64,000 nucleotides of DNA from Tetragonia tetragonoides (lineage: Eukaryota > Streptophyta > Magnoliopsida > Caryophyllales > Aizoaceae), in assembly GCA_038025085.1 (NCBI GenBank), contig CM076143.1, positions 37,780,501 to 37,844,500 on the forward strand. The letters are read 5' to 3'. Shown here one piece after another: positions 1-11,682 of the stretch. How positions within the stretch are numbered: the stretch's first letter is position 1; each line of letters starts with the position of its first letter. Below the pieces are notes generated by a model. The model did no database searches. It had not been told where the DNA came from and worked only from the letters and a program-made list of their open reading frames with translations. Made by a program: the position numbers and the translations under genes.

Positions 1-1037
1 CTGCTGGTTTGAAGAAGCCAGATAAAATCCTACCTTGCCCACGTTGCAACAGTATGGAAACAAAATTCTGCTATTTTAATAATTATAACGTCAACCAGCC
101 TAGGCACTTTTGCAGGAGTTGCCAGAGATATTGGACAGCTGGGGGAGCGATAAGAAATGTTCCTGTTGGGGCAGGTCGTCGTAAGAATAAGCATGCGTCT
201 CCACAGCTTCAACCTGTAGTTATACCCTCCAATGGAGGATCCTTTACCCAGGTCAGCCTCATAAACCCTGACAGCCCTCTCTGTAAGTCAGTGGCTAATA
301 GGCTCAGTCTCGAAGAAACAGAATATTCTCCAGAAGCTTCTAATATTGCTGGTGGAGCAAGAAATGGGCTTCCTTCTTCAAGTCACTCTTCCATGAGTGA
401 GAACAAAGTTTCACATGAGGTGCCACAAACAGAAAAAGTTGGTTCTTCAGATGGTGGTTTCACCCCTTTACATGCTTTCCAGGGCTTTCCTGGCCCTCCA
501 CCTTATTCTTGGAATTTCAGTTGGAATGCGATGGCATATGCAGGTGGTACTGGTAACGCTTTTCTAGTTCCTTGGAGTTCTCCGACAATGCCAATGAGTC
601 CTGGGCTTTGCATGCCAAATATCACCTTTCCATTTGTGCCTCCCATGTGTTATAGTTGGGATGCCAGTACAGGGAGTGTATCTTCGAACAACAGCTTATC
701 TCCTGCATCCTATTCTGTAAATAGTAGCTGTTCTGGAAATACATCTCCTTTGGGGAAACATTCAAGGGATACAAATTCACAGGATGAAGAAAGAAACGAG
801 AAGAGTCTGTGGATACCCAAGACTTTGAGAATAGATGACCCTGAGGAAGCAGCAAAAAGCTCAATATGGAGTACTTTAGGAATCAAACCTGGTAAACCCA
901 TTTCCGAAGGGGGCATGTTCAGAACATTTCAACCCAGAACTGAAAGAAATGCTGAAACCTCAGAAGCCGAGAAGGCATTGCAAGCAAACCCAGCAGCACT
1001 TTCACGATCACAAGCGTTCCAAGAAAGCAGCTCATAG
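1..1037 (+). CDS. Cycling Dof factor (CDF-type Dof zinc-finger transcription factor), 3' exon, partial
   Basis: The reading frame is open from the left edge to TAG at 1035-1037, so the start and 5' exon lie outside the window. The first ~60 residues are a Dof domain: C-x2-C-x21-C-x2-C (CPRC ... CRSC) followed by [11 protein letters not shown] and a basic GRRKNKH tail. Near the end are the CDF-family blocks [19 protein letters not shown] + IWSTLGIK and [12 protein letters not shown]. In Arabidopsis such regions bind FKF1/GIGANTEA, and CDFs repress CONSTANS and FT in photoperiodic flowering in the nucleus; that role here is inferred from family. The middle is Ser/Pro/Asn-rich with Trp-containing patches, as usual for CDFs. 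Identification as CDF is firm; which CDF paralogue cannot be told. The gene converges with the receptor kinase downstream. Confidence 0.93.
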   Translation, partial: AGLKKPDKILPCPRCNSMETKFCYFNNYNVNQPRHFCRSCQRYWTAGGAIRNVPVGAGRRKNKHASPQLQPVVIPSNGGSFTQVSLINPDSPLCKSVANRLSLEETEYSPEASNIAGGARNGLPSSSHSSMSENKVSHEVPQTEKVGSSDGGFTPLHAFQGFPGPPPYSWNFSWNAMAYAGGTGNAFLVPWSSPTMPMSPGLCMPNITFPFVPPMCYSWDASTGSVSSNNSLSPASYSVNSSCSGNTSPLGKHSRDTNSQDEERNEKSLWIPKTLRIDDPEEAAKSSIWSTLGIKPGKPISEGGMFRTFQPRTERNAETSEAEKALQANPAALSRSQAFQESSS

Positions 1038-1278
1038 AAAGAGTGTATAATACAAGGGGAGTTCTGTCATGTCAGGTTAGTTATATGCTTAATCTTACTC
1101 AAAAGTTATTGTTTGCAGATACCTGGTGTAGCAGAATCCCCGGGTATTCCTTGAATCAAGTTGATGTATTGACAGTTTTGGTCCTTTATTTATATAATTT
1201 TGCCCCCCCCCCTCAGATCTTCAGTTTGCTATAGTGAGCAATGTAGAGTTGAGATAATGCATATATGTAAATTTATCG

Positions 1279-1284
1279 AATAAA
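1279..1284 (+). terminator. Poly(A) signal AATAAA of the Dof gene
   Basis: AATAAA lies 242 bases after the Dof stop codon in a T-rich 3' untranslated stretch with TGTA-type motifs just upstream. It is the best placed signal for cleavage around 1300-1330. Inferred from sequence only. Confidence 0.5.
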
Positions 1285-1670
1285 TCTCTTTTTCGAATCA
1301 TTTTCTGTCTCATTCTTCAGACTTGTAGTCTTAAATTTGGGGGTGTGGCAGATCTTGAAATAGATATATGTCTATTTAACTGGCGTACAAATACCACATG
1401 GATTAGTGAAGTTAGCAAAGATCATGGAAGTACTATATTCAGCAGATTTCCTGGTGAACGATGTATGCTTAGAGTTTGATTGTACACAGTTGCACAAATA
1501 AGTTGCAAAAACTAGTTTTGTGGTTCAATTTTTAGCAGATTATTCGGCAAAAGTAGTACCTGAAATTCTTAGGAACATTATGTGAAGAAAGTGGTTTGAA
1601 CATAACTGTTAGACAGATGAGTGGAAATGAACTCGGAACAGACTAAATGTTAGAATAAGTTTTTGTGATA

Positions 1671-1826
1671 TTAGAAGAGTAAGTCTTGTGTGAGACCAAC
1701 TCACAAAATAATGGGATCACTGGTTAGAAATGTGGGGGTCACTTATTATAAGTAGTGACTCTTATATCACTAACAAGTGACCCTCGTCTCACTAGAAATT
1801 ACGATAAGACCGTCTTATATAAGTTT
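1671..1826. repeat. Small palindrome-rich MITE-like repeat, copy A
   Basis: The segment starts near AGTCTTGTGTGAGACCAAC and ends near AAGACCGTCTTATATAAG. It contains the near-palindrome GTCACTTATTATAAGTAGTGAC. A related sequence occurs in opposite orientation at 19085-19232, sharing ACTCACAAAATAATGG and the GTCACTT/AAGTGAC core. No clear target-site duplication was found. The family is not identified. Confidence 0.5.
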
Positions 1827-2477
1827 TTGTGATATTAAAAACATCAAAAATAAATTGATCATCTTTGAAGTGAAATACAAACTCTCAAATAAGTCTTTCC
1901 ATTTGTTTTGGTATCAAGTTGCATTGTTGAATGGGTACTTGTATCTTCCTCTTCCTCACAAATGGGACTACTGTTTTCACGCATGTTGGATATGTACAAG
2001 CAAATTGACCCAAACCAGTCGTTTGCTGTAATATGTCAAATGTAAATGCAAGGCAAATCCAGTTATCTGCAATTCTGACCCACGAACATCATAGGGGGCT
2101 GGAGCTGTGCTGGTGGCCTGGTGGGGTTGTTCTTCTGTTTGCTTATTGCTGGAAGGTAACGAGAAGGAAAGGGGGTAAAGAATGAAAGAAGAGCTAAAAT
2201 ATACATTACTGCATGCCAATTGTCAACTGAATCAAAATCTGCACCAGAATTCATAACACTATGGTCACACTGTTCAACTATGTAGAGCAAAATTGGCTTG
2301 TGATTTATAAATATTCATGTTACGGTAGATTGGCACTTTGCTTAATGCCACAGTTATCTAACCTTACTAACTTGTCTAAATTCTGTTCTACACTATATAT
2401 ACATCAATCGAAGGTTAAAAAAGAAATATGAAGCAGTGTAGTTCAGAAAGAACCAATGATGCTAAAGCTATGGATTC
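1827..2477. other. Intergenic space between two converging genes
   Basis: No coding region or element is supported here. It must contain the 3' untranslated part of the receptor kinase gene, which is read from the minus strand and stops at 2478. Confidence 0.5.
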
Positions 2478-5400
2478 TCACTGAGAGGTAAAAACAGGGG
2501 ACGCCCCATCAGTTGGGGTGTCTGCTTGCCGCGTATTTTGAACTTGAGCTGCAAATTGCAAGTTCCAGAGTACATCTTCAATGGATGGCCTATCATTAGG
2601 CTCCCTTGAAAGTGACCTTACACAAAGCTCCATCAGTATCTTCAGTGAATCATCTGGACACAACTTAGATACTGTTGGATCGACAACCTGCTTTCGAGCT
2701 CTTTTATCTGCGGATATACCCACTTGAAACTGCATAAGAAATAGAGCCAGCATTTCAGTACTGGAATCCTCCGTTGGAATAAATACAAAAGAGCTACATT
2801 TAATGAAACAGTGACACACTCACCAAATCTTTCACAACAGAAACATCATTCTCTGAAGTGATTTCTCTTCCTGCTATGATTTCCAACAGAATGACTCCAA
2901 AGTCATACACATCACTCTTTTCGTCTCCGTGCTTTGCTCTGAAGATATGCAGAAATTATGAGATTACCTTGTCTTCTGAATATCATTTTGTTAAAGAGGG
3001 GACATGGTATAATATCGTGCATGGTCAATAGTGATTCTTGACATGCAAAAACTGTGATCTTCTGTCTATGGTCACTTTTAGTTATGCATTAAAGGTTGAA
3101 TGCGTTGTATTGCAGAGTCTCCTTAGGGTAACACTTTGTTAACTGAAGCTGTACGCTAGACATTTTAATGCACTTACATTGCTTTACAGCTTTCTTTAGA
3201 TCCAGAGGATGGAAGATCCACATCAACCTAAAGGAACCAAAATAGAAGGTGTCAGAACCTTGCAGGTTAAATCAAATAGAAAAAGGAACATCATTGTGAC
3301 TTGTGAGATACCATTTCTGTGTTTTCGGCTAATAAAGGCAAATTATAGCTGTTTAGTTTCACATGAAGACTATGATCCAACAAGATGTTGGTTATCTTCA
3401 GATTGTTCGAATATAAACCCGGCAGTAAACCAGTTTGGAGAAACTGAATTCCTTTTGCAACTTCAACTGCAGCTGTTATTCTCTGGGACCAGGTAGGCTT
3501 TTGTCCTGTGTAATACACCACCAATGAAGTAATTAAGCAATCAGTATCAAGCATCCCGAGAAGGAGGACATATATATGTTAGAGGAATAACATGTTGGGG
3601 AAAAACATTGGGTAAATAAGAAAAAGGAAAGTTATAAAACATGGAGGGTAAAAGGTTTTGTTGTATATCAAGTTGTGGGATTCCCTATACTAGAAGGTGA
3701 CATTAGTATCAAAACCAGATTCGTAGGTGACATCGATAGATAGAGGCAGTTGTTATTGTGTGTGTATATATGTGTCGAGTGCAGAAAGCCTGGCCGAGGA
3801 AGGGTTTGAGAGTGGCTTCCTGTAAGTGATATAGAAGGGTTATTGCAGATACGGATATTAAATAACAAGATTGTGTGATAGTGTGTGATAGTGCATTTTT
3901 GGTTTTCCTCAGTTAGTGACCAAGGATTCTCCTAGTGAAATATTGCAATTTGTCTTGTACTTGTGAATTTGTTTTGCTTCTGATTGCATGATGAAGGGGA
4001 TTGAAATCCCAATATGTCATAGATATTCAGGCCCTTACCTAAGATAAAATCTCTCAGTGTCCCGTTCGGTACAAACTCGAACACAAGATATATTCTGCTT
4101 ACAGTTGAGTCTTCCAGATGATACTCAATGCAGTGCCCTAAAGCACTGACCAAAAGAGTATGCCTAAGCTTTGAGAGTAGTTCTATGTGGTGAGTGTAGG
4201 CTTGTATTCCGCGGCGTTTTCTCATCTTCAAGCTTCTAATTGAAACAAGAGTATCATTGGCAATTCTACCTTTGTAGACCTTATCAACATTAAAGCACAC
4301 ATTTCATGTTAGTTCAATGAAGAAAGTTGAAACACAGTTTCATCTGCACAACCCTGAACCTAAGTCAATACTTTGTGCTAATAGAAGGAAACAACTGAAA
4401 TTAGTTCCAATTGGGATTAAATTTCTCTTTCTTTCTTTCTTTCTCCTCTTTCATACATGAATCATTTGATAGTGTCAAAGAAACGTACCGGACCCCAAGA
4501 ACCTTCTCCAATGAAATTCGATTTATCAAAGTTTGCTGTTGCTTCCTTAATCTCATCCAAAAGAAAGTTGCGGTAGGCAGGGAGACCAAGAGGTCCCAAC
4601 TTTACTATGTGACAAATCTCCCCTGCAAAAATTAAGTCCACATGAAACATTTCCAAGACAAAGTTCCCCATGTTGCATGTTATGCACCTTACAACTTCAA
4701 CTTCAATAAGCCATTTACTTGCTCTTTGAGTTTACTAGTGACTTGACTGTATCAACCATATTTCATTTTTGCATTTATTGAAAACTCTAGCCTTTCCAAT
4801 AACAGGACATCAGGAATGAAGTTAGAGTAACATGAACACTATTTGTGTTATAACAGAAGAAAATCAGTAAAATGGCAATGAAGAAATTCCTTACTGGCAT
4901 CTGCAAGCAGTCGCGATGGATTCATAGTTGTTGCCTTCTCCAGTATGACCCTAGTTCGAGGTTTCTTAAAGGCGTGCTTGGAAAATACTATTCCAATGCC
5001 CAATACTAAGAGACCTGCAAGTGAAGTTCCCCCAACTATGCTCATGGCAACCACAACTTTGGAACTTGACCCCTTTCCTTTCCGTTTGTGGGGCAATATC
5101 TTCACAGCCAGAGCTTCGTCGTGACAGAACGAATATGGATGTTGCCTTTGATCCCTAGTTGACAAACAATTTCCTCTATAATGGACTTTCCGACTCTTAT
5201 TTATCGATTTCAGACAAGGAGGCATATCCCCAGTCAAGAAGTTATACGATAAATCAACGAAATTCAGTTCTGCACCACAAGTTGTGTTCTTTTGTAGCAT
5301 CCCATGGAACTTGTTCCCAGCAATGTTAACATAACCAATCAAAGGCAGTGAAAGTAAAAATGGCAGAAATGGTCCAACAAATTCATTGGATGAAACATCT

Positions 5401-6224
5401 AGCTTCTGAAGCTGATAAAAGGAGCTCAAATTATGAAGCATACCAAATCTGAACCTGTTCTTTCTAAGCACCAAAGTTACCAACTTGTTATGCAAAGTGG
5501 GAAATTTTGGCCCAAATGAGTTGTTCCCCAAATCAAGAACTTGAAGGTTAGTCAAGTTACTAAAATCAGGCACTTCACCAGAAAACTGATTCTTTGACAG
5601 TTGAAGAATCCTGAGATTTACCAATTCTGAAAATGAACTGGGTAAAGACCCATTAAATGAATTGTCCTTCAAACTAAGGACAGTTAAGCCAGAAAGTGAC
5701 CTTATTAAAAAGGGTACTGGCCCAGAAAACCTGTTGTGATCCAATATAATTGTTTGGAGATTTCTAAGTCCCAACATTTCAGCTGGGATAGTGCCATTCA
5801 AGTAATTTGAGCTAAGATTTAATATTTCAAGGGAAGATAAGTTACCTATACTTTGAGGGATAGTACCCCACAAGCCTAGAGACATCAAGGATAGGACCTT
5901 TAACCCTGGTAAAGCTGAAAGAGCTGAAAAGAGAGCTTCCATTGAGAAATTACCTGCAACTGGTCCAAACCCATTAATCCCACGAGTGTGAATTTGGCTA
6001 AGATTTTCTTCATAGCAAACAACAGTAAGATATGGGGTTGGTTCAATGCTGCAAATATCAGTGCTTTTGTCTAAGCTGTTTAGGCTTAATGGGTGGTTAA
6101 GAATTTGCTGAATGGTCAAAAATGCCTGTAATTGTGACTGTTGCAACTGGTTTGAGAAGTTGGTACTTTGTAGCAGAACTATGAAGAAGAGGAGAGAATA
6201 TGAAGATGTGAAGAGTTTTGCCAT
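2478..6224 (-). CDS. LRR receptor-like protein kinase, probable pseudokinase (LRR-VI type)
   Basis: Seven exons can be placed: 4895-6224, 4489-4622, 4039-4279, 3312-3505, 3178-3227, 2824-2938, 2478-2729. Each is bounded by GT-AG and the phases join cleanly, giving 771 residues. The first exon has a signal peptide (~1-25), about ten LRRs (e.g. LEILNLSSNYLNGTIP) and a transmembrane helix (~392-414) followed by basic residues. The later exons form a kinase domain with the glycine loop GEGSWGPVYKG. Catalytic positions are changed: the beta-3 Lys is Arg (VSIRSLK), HRD is SNN, and DFG reads SYN. DVYDFGVILLEI and the C-lobe Arg (NDRPSIEDVLWNLQ) remain. The layout matches Arabidopsis At1g14390/At2g02780-type probably inactive LRR kinases. 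It is expected at the plasma membrane; ligand unknown. Intron 2 carries a CTTT microsatellite near 4426-4446. Confidence 0.9.
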
Positions 6225-7040
6225 TTGAGGTCCCTAGGTAAGAAAATTGGCAAGTTCCAAAGATTTGGCAATTTGAGGTTTTATATTCAATAAATTAAAA
6301 CAACTTGCATTGGAGGAATTCTCTACATCTTAACTCTCCACAGCCAGAACACCTGGAGAGAGACTAGGGATCCTTGGAAAAAACAAGAGCAATAATATTT
6401 TATCAAAGGATGGAGACAGAAGTGATGGGAATCGTAAACAGTTTCTCTACTTGCCAAAATGATAGAGATAAAGCTGCGTACATCTAGACCTCCCAAAACC
6501 CGCACTTGAACACTCACTCTGTTGTTGTTGTTGTTGAAGACAGAAGTGCACTAATGCAAACGAAATGAAAAGTGGAGACATGTGTTTGTACATGTATATG
6601 TGTCAGAAAAAAAAAAGGGCTTTTACTGCATTTTTAGAAATGGAATCCTGTGAATAGTATGTTGCACACTATCTGAAAGTTATGAGATTTGGATCATCAA
6701 ATTGTTTGGTTTATTTATAGTGTGAGATATCAAACACCAAAACAAGTGAGTCACTTTCATGACACTTCACTTTTCTTTACGTTGTCTTGGCGGGTAATGT
6801 CATTTCATTCTAGTTCACGGGGTTAAATAACATAATACTCCATATACGACATGTAATGTCACGGGGTAAATAATGCATTGCACGGTTTCCAAAGTTCAGT
6901 ACGGATGATTAACAGAATGAATACTATTTTTATTACAGATAATCTGGTCCTTCTTGATTTGTTCAAATTAGAGTCAAATCTAAACCAAAATGCTTCTCAA
7001 AAAAAAAAATCTAAACCAAAATACTCAAGATACTTGTAAC
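6225..7040. other. Upstream region of the receptor kinase gene
   Basis: This holds the 5' untranslated region and promoter of the minus-strand receptor kinase. A short TTG microsatellite lies at about 6521-6535. No ORF with recognisable content and no convincing TATA box could be fixed. Confidence 0.4.
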
Positions 7041-7059
7041 AATGTCATGTGTGACCCAA

Positions 7060-7816
7060 GTTTTCTCTCAAAAAACTCTAACCTCCTTTTCTCTCTCAAT
7101 ACCTTGAAACTCTATAGGGTATAAAATTAGGGTTGTCGTTGGTCATCTACCAGCGATAAGCCCCTTTTTTCTAGTTGTTTTTTCCTTTCTTCCATTGTTA
7201 TTTAGGTTTTTGTTTGAGTAGTCAATAAAATTCGCTCCATTGTGAGGTTTTAATCGCTCCTTTTGGTGAAATTTCGATCAAATTAATTGTGAGGTAAATT
7301 TGACTCCTTTTGTGAGGTTAATTTTGACCTGTTGTGAGATTAATTTTGACTCCTTTTGTGAGGATTATCTCTTCACCTTTTGAGGGATCTTTGGTAGTTT
7401 CTGGGTTATGGAGTTCGGTGGGGTGTCCTCTACTCAGAGGTTTTTCTTCTTGGCTACAGGTGATCTCAGTCTCTATCTTAATGGTTCGGAATTGAAGGTA
7501 GAACGTGAAGTTGATAGTCTGCGACTTCGGTTCGTTCGTACGGGTATACTGCGAATCTTATTTTTCAAGAGGTAGTCTATAATGTTAGAGTGGTGCATTC
7601 ATCAAGGCTATGACAGGGTCTTCCGCAAAGAAGCAGTGATATGGAAAACAACGATAAAAAGGAAGTCGTTCGGAATTGTCAAATCTCAAGTGCTTGATAG
7701 TCTTTCAATTAGAATGTTTTCTGATGTTTTAGATCCGTTTATTCTTGAATTTGATATCGTTTGTAGATGCCGTATGACCTATTATTAATGCAATTCCTAT
7801 TTCCCCCCAAAAAAAA
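7060..7816 (+). mobile_element. Short poly(A) retroposon, copy 1
   Basis: A ~0.76-kb insertion is flanked by a perfect 19-bp target-site duplication (AATGTCATGTGTGACCCAA at 7041-7059 and 7817-7835) and ends in an A run, the signature of LINE-driven retroposition. Its left part has three or more repeats of GACTCCTTTTGTGAGGTT-like units. The right part has a reading frame around 7408-7788 with WCIHQGYDRVFRKE and KTTIKRKSFGIVKSQVLDS. A TAG at about 7574 interrupts that frame. No reverse transcriptase is present, so it is non-autonomous or 5'-truncated. A second copy is at 9792-10604. Confidence 0.8.
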
Positions 7817-7934
7817 AATGTCATGTGTGACCCAAATTCCATGTGCACTGTTTCAATTTTGAGGATGGGTTGGAACTTGGAAGAGAGAAGTTCTTTTTTT
7901 TTTTTTCTTTCTTTTTTTTCTCAGCCACGTAACA

Positions 7935-8190
7935 CCTAAACTTTGTGTTTATTCAATAGATTGAATTCAGATAAATCTTGTGTTTATTCAATAAATAGAT
8001 TGGATTCGGATTAACCTTATGTTTATTCAATAGATAGATTGGATTCGGGTAAACCTTGTGTTTATTCAATAGATTGGATTCGGGTAAATATTGTCTTATT
8101 CAATAGATTGGATTCGGGTAAACATTGTCTTATTCAATAGATTGGATTCGGGTAAATCTTGTGTTTATTTAATAGATTGAAATCGGGTTG
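7935..8190. repeat. Tandem repeat, about seven units of 33-42 bp
   Basis: Units read TTATTCAATAGATTGGATTC + GGGTAAA(C/T)(C/A)TTGTGT with small length differences. The first unit begins near 7943 and the last decays near 8190. The later units are the most alike, suggesting recent slippage or unequal exchange there. Confidence 0.8.
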
Positions 8191-8895
8191 GGTTCTACAT
8201 GATCCGTTTTTTATCCACCACTTGTCGGATTTGGAGTACTTTCTTTGTAGGATTCGTGTAAGACCTTTTTCGTCATATCGAGTCGTATTTGGATTTAGTG
8301 CATGCGAATGTTGTTTTTATTCTTATTTACAATTAAGATCATTTAAGATAATAAAATAAGAGTTTAATAATTATTTTAAATATCGTACTTGTTTGGTTTT
8401 TTTTAATGTGAAGTTAATCACTTTATTTTATTTAATTATAACCTATCAATTGGTTAGGTGGCAATATTAATCGGATTCGGATTATAATCGGGTCGGATAT
8501 TACTCATAAACTATATCCATCGATTTGGATGAGACTTTTTGTCGGGTTAGACTACTTTATCGTCTCTGATAAACCAAAGTAAAACACCACTGGGGTCAAA
8601 GAATATGTATATAAAGGCAAAACAAAACACTTCTAGTAGAATAGTAGAAATGTGTAAACTATTCACATGTGTATTTATGAACAATTCATATGTGATTTGT
8701 TCCATACAATAAAAGAAAAGACAAGATAAACATGTAATCTTAGTTTCTTATAAGTTATATCACCAATTACTGATTGATTTTATAATGAAGATTGTGAAAA
8801 TAACTAAAGAAATAAATAAACAACTTTTGGTGAAGAAAATTGGTATGATAATACATCATGATCAAATTCGGTAGTGTCTACGAGGTCATTGAAAT
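8191..8895. other. AT-rich intergenic DNA
   Basis: No gene is supported. Around 8460-8560 GGATTCGGATTATAATCGGG-type sequence resembles the repetitive ends of plant MITEs, but no boundaries could be set. Confidence 0.4.
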
Positions 8896-9648
8896 TAGGG
8901 GTGAGTAAAAAATTTGGGTACCCAGTACTCTAATCGAAATTGGTTTGGAATCAGTAGTTTCGGAATCGGATTTGGTCCAAGCAATTCCAATTCCAGTTTC
9001 TAAAAATAGGAACTGATACCAACTCATTTCGATTTCTGACTTTTGGGAACCGGAATAGGTTGAGTACCCAGTGTAAAAAAAAAATTAAGTTTTTTTCCTT
9101 TGTTGAAAATAAAGGATGGTGATTTTGTACAGACTTTTGGGAATCGTGATACGTTGGGTACCCATTATAATACTTTTTCCTTTGTTGAAAATAAAGAATG
9201 GTGATTTTGTACTAAGATTAGTATCTAAAGATTGTATTTGTAATTTTAATATTTTAGTGATTGTATTTATAATATTAATGATTAAATAATTGTACATATC
9301 ATTTAAATTTTTATTTACAATGTTAAGTAATTTGTTTGTAATATTTTATTTTATGTTTGTTGTGTTTCTGAAAACTAATACTTGTTAGTATAATATTATA
9401 AGTGATATTTTTTTATTATTACAATACAAAGTTATTTAATTTAAAAAACCAAAAAAAAAAAAAAAAGGATTTATGTGGACTTGGGTACCCAGGAACCGAT
9501 GGGTACCCGGTGAATCCAATTCCAATTTCTAAAATTTAGAACCGATGCAGCCAATTCCAATTCTAATTCCTAAGAATTAAGAAATAGTAAATCCAATCAT
9601 TTTCGAGTAGTGCAATACCCGGTGAGTACTCGGTTGTACTCACCCCTA
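8896..9648. mobile_element. hAT-type non-autonomous element (family A, copy 1)
   Basis: The element begins TAGGGGTGAGTA and ends TACTCACCCCTA, an inverted repeat. The flanks are ATTGAAAT (8888-8895) and ATTAAAAT (9649-9656), an 8-bp target-site duplication with one change. Subterminal regions are full of GGGTACCC and GGAATTGG-like motifs and the centre is very AT-rich. No transposase is encoded. A second copy in opposite orientation is at 44665-45311. Confidence 0.85.
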
Positions 9649-9791
9649 ATTAAAATGATCATAACATCATCAATATGCAATACTAATTTGGAATTTATTG
9701 TTTTTTTCCCCCGAAATGACCATCTAAGCTCTAGCTTAAACAATAAAATCTTGTGATCAGTAAGACAAGTGAGTAACTCACCATTTTAGCT

Positions 9792-10604
9792 AGGTTTGCC
9801 GAAATCGCAGAGAGATATACCCACGTTTGACTAAATACACTGAGATATATAGGCCAATACTTTTAGCAAAAAAACCCTAGTCTCCTTTTCTCTCTCAATA
9901 CCTTGAAACTTTATAGGGTATGAAATTGGGGCTGTCGTTGGTCTTCTACCAGCGATAAGCCCCTCTTTCTACTTGTTTTTTTTCCTTTCTTCCATTGTTA
10001 TTTAGGTTTTTTTTGAGTACGTCAATAAATTTCGCTCCATTGTGAGGTTTTAATCGCTCCTTTTGGTGAGATTTCGATCAAATCAATTGTGAGGTTAATT
10101 TGACTCCTTTTGTGAGGTTTATTTTGACTCCTTTTGTGAGGTTTATTTTGACTCCTTTTTGTGAGGATTATCTCTTCATCTTTGGAGGAAGCTTTGGTAG
10201 TTTCTGGTTTATGGAGTTCGATGGGGTGTCCTCTACTCAGAGGTTTTTCTTCTTGGCTGGTTCAAAATTGAAGGTAGAACGTGAAGTTGATAGTCTGCGA
10301 TTTCGGCTCGTTCGTACGGATATACTGCGAATCTTATTTTTCAAGAGGCAGTCTATAATGTCAGATTGGTGCATTCATCAAGGCTATAACAGGGTCTTCC
10401 GCAAAGAGGTTGTGTTATGTAAAACAACGATAAAAAGAAAGTCGTTCGGAATTGTCAAATCTCAAGTGCTTGATAGTCTTTCTATTAGAATGTTTTCTGA
10501 TATTTTAAATTCGTTTATTGGTGAATTTGATATCATTTATAGATATCGTATGGCCTATTATTAATGCAATTTCTATTTTTCCATAAAAAAAAAAAAAAAA
10601 AAAC
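9792..10604 (+). mobile_element. Short poly(A) retroposon, copy 2
   Basis: This is homologous to 7060-7816 over almost its whole length and ends in a 20-base A run. The flanks CTCACCATTT(T/C)AGCT at 9777-9791 and 10605-10619 form a 15-bp target-site duplication with one mismatch. It has ~75 more bases at its 5' end than copy 1. Its reading frame 10100-10564 (154 aa if started at the first ATG) is open throughout, unlike copy 1. The predicted peptide has no recognised domain. Confidence 0.8.
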
Positions 10605-10619
10605 CTCACCATTTCAGCT

Positions 10620-11243
10620 CATCCTTTTCATAGGAAGGGTTGGGATTTTCAATGCCCCTGAATAATTTGGCACACAAGTCCCACATTTACTTCAAGTTTC
10701 AACCATCATAGGACTGGAGATCTCTTAAGTGTTAGGTAAGTGATCACCTAACTGAACTAAGATAGATGAAATTGATCAAGTAACAATTACAATACACCTG
10801 TTCAAGCCTAAACTGATTATAGTACATTCCCTCTACTTGACAATATGGTTGTTCATAATCCGAATCAAACTGAAATATTAGAATGAATCCAATATTTTTT
10901 GCATTAGTAGTATGTCATATCTATATTCAAACCCGACCAATAAAAAGTTCAGGCAACTGCATGTCTAATACAGATCTTGGGGGTCAAAGCCCCCTTAATG
11001 TTCGATTGCAACCCACAACTAAAACATTTAAAGGTGGGTAGCATATTCAAGCTTTTCACAAATTAGATGAACTTGAATATTATTTGTAGGCATGTAAAAG
11101 TATACTTTTCTAAGAGTTTAGTGGTACATTATATTTGAAAAGATAATTCTTCATCATATAACTTGGTTTAACTATTCAAGAAGATAATCACATGTTCTTA
11201 TTAAACCAATATTGTACCTTCCAAGGACATCATCTTCTCTTTA
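10620..11243. other. AT-rich intergenic DNA without recognisable features
   Basis: No coding, RNA or repeat feature could be supported here. Confidence 0.4.
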
Positions 11244-11251
11244 GTTTTATC

Positions 11252-11674
11252 TAAACCTGATCAAAAAAATCCGGCCTGCGGGCCTGGCCCGAACCCGTCC
11301 ATATTTGGGACGGGTTTGGGATGAAGGTCAAACCCGCAAACCTGGCCCGAATGGCCAGAAATTTTATTTATTTTGAATTTTTTCATATATTTCTATTAAT
11401 TTGCATGCTGTAATTTTAATTTAAACTTTTTCAAAAATATAATTTTGCAAATCTGATGTTATGGTTGCGTAGATCTCGAAAAGTTATATGGATTCAAAAA
11501 ACAAAATCCCCTCAAACGCATATCGTGATCAAAAGTTATGCTTAAAAATAAAAATTTACGATATTGCGTTTTGGCCCGAAAAAGCCCGTTGGCTCGCCCG
11601 AAACCCGATAGGCCCGGGTATGGACATGAAAATTTGGCCCGAAACCTGACGGCCCGGCCCGATGATCAGCTCTA
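11252..11674. mobile_element. hAT-type MITE (family B)
   Basis: A perfect 8-bp duplication GTTTTATC flanks the element (11244-11251 and 11675-11682). The ends are TAAACCTGATCA and, read inward on the other strand, TAGAGCTGATCA: 10 of 12 bases match. The subterminal parts are rich in GGCCCG/CGGGCC. At 423 bp and without an ORF it is non-autonomous. Confidence 0.88.
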
Positions 11675-11682
11675 GTTTTATC

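Noticed and set aside
3209..3496. 95-codon plus-strand frame
   Set aside because: It is antisense to exons 4 and 5 of the receptor kinase.
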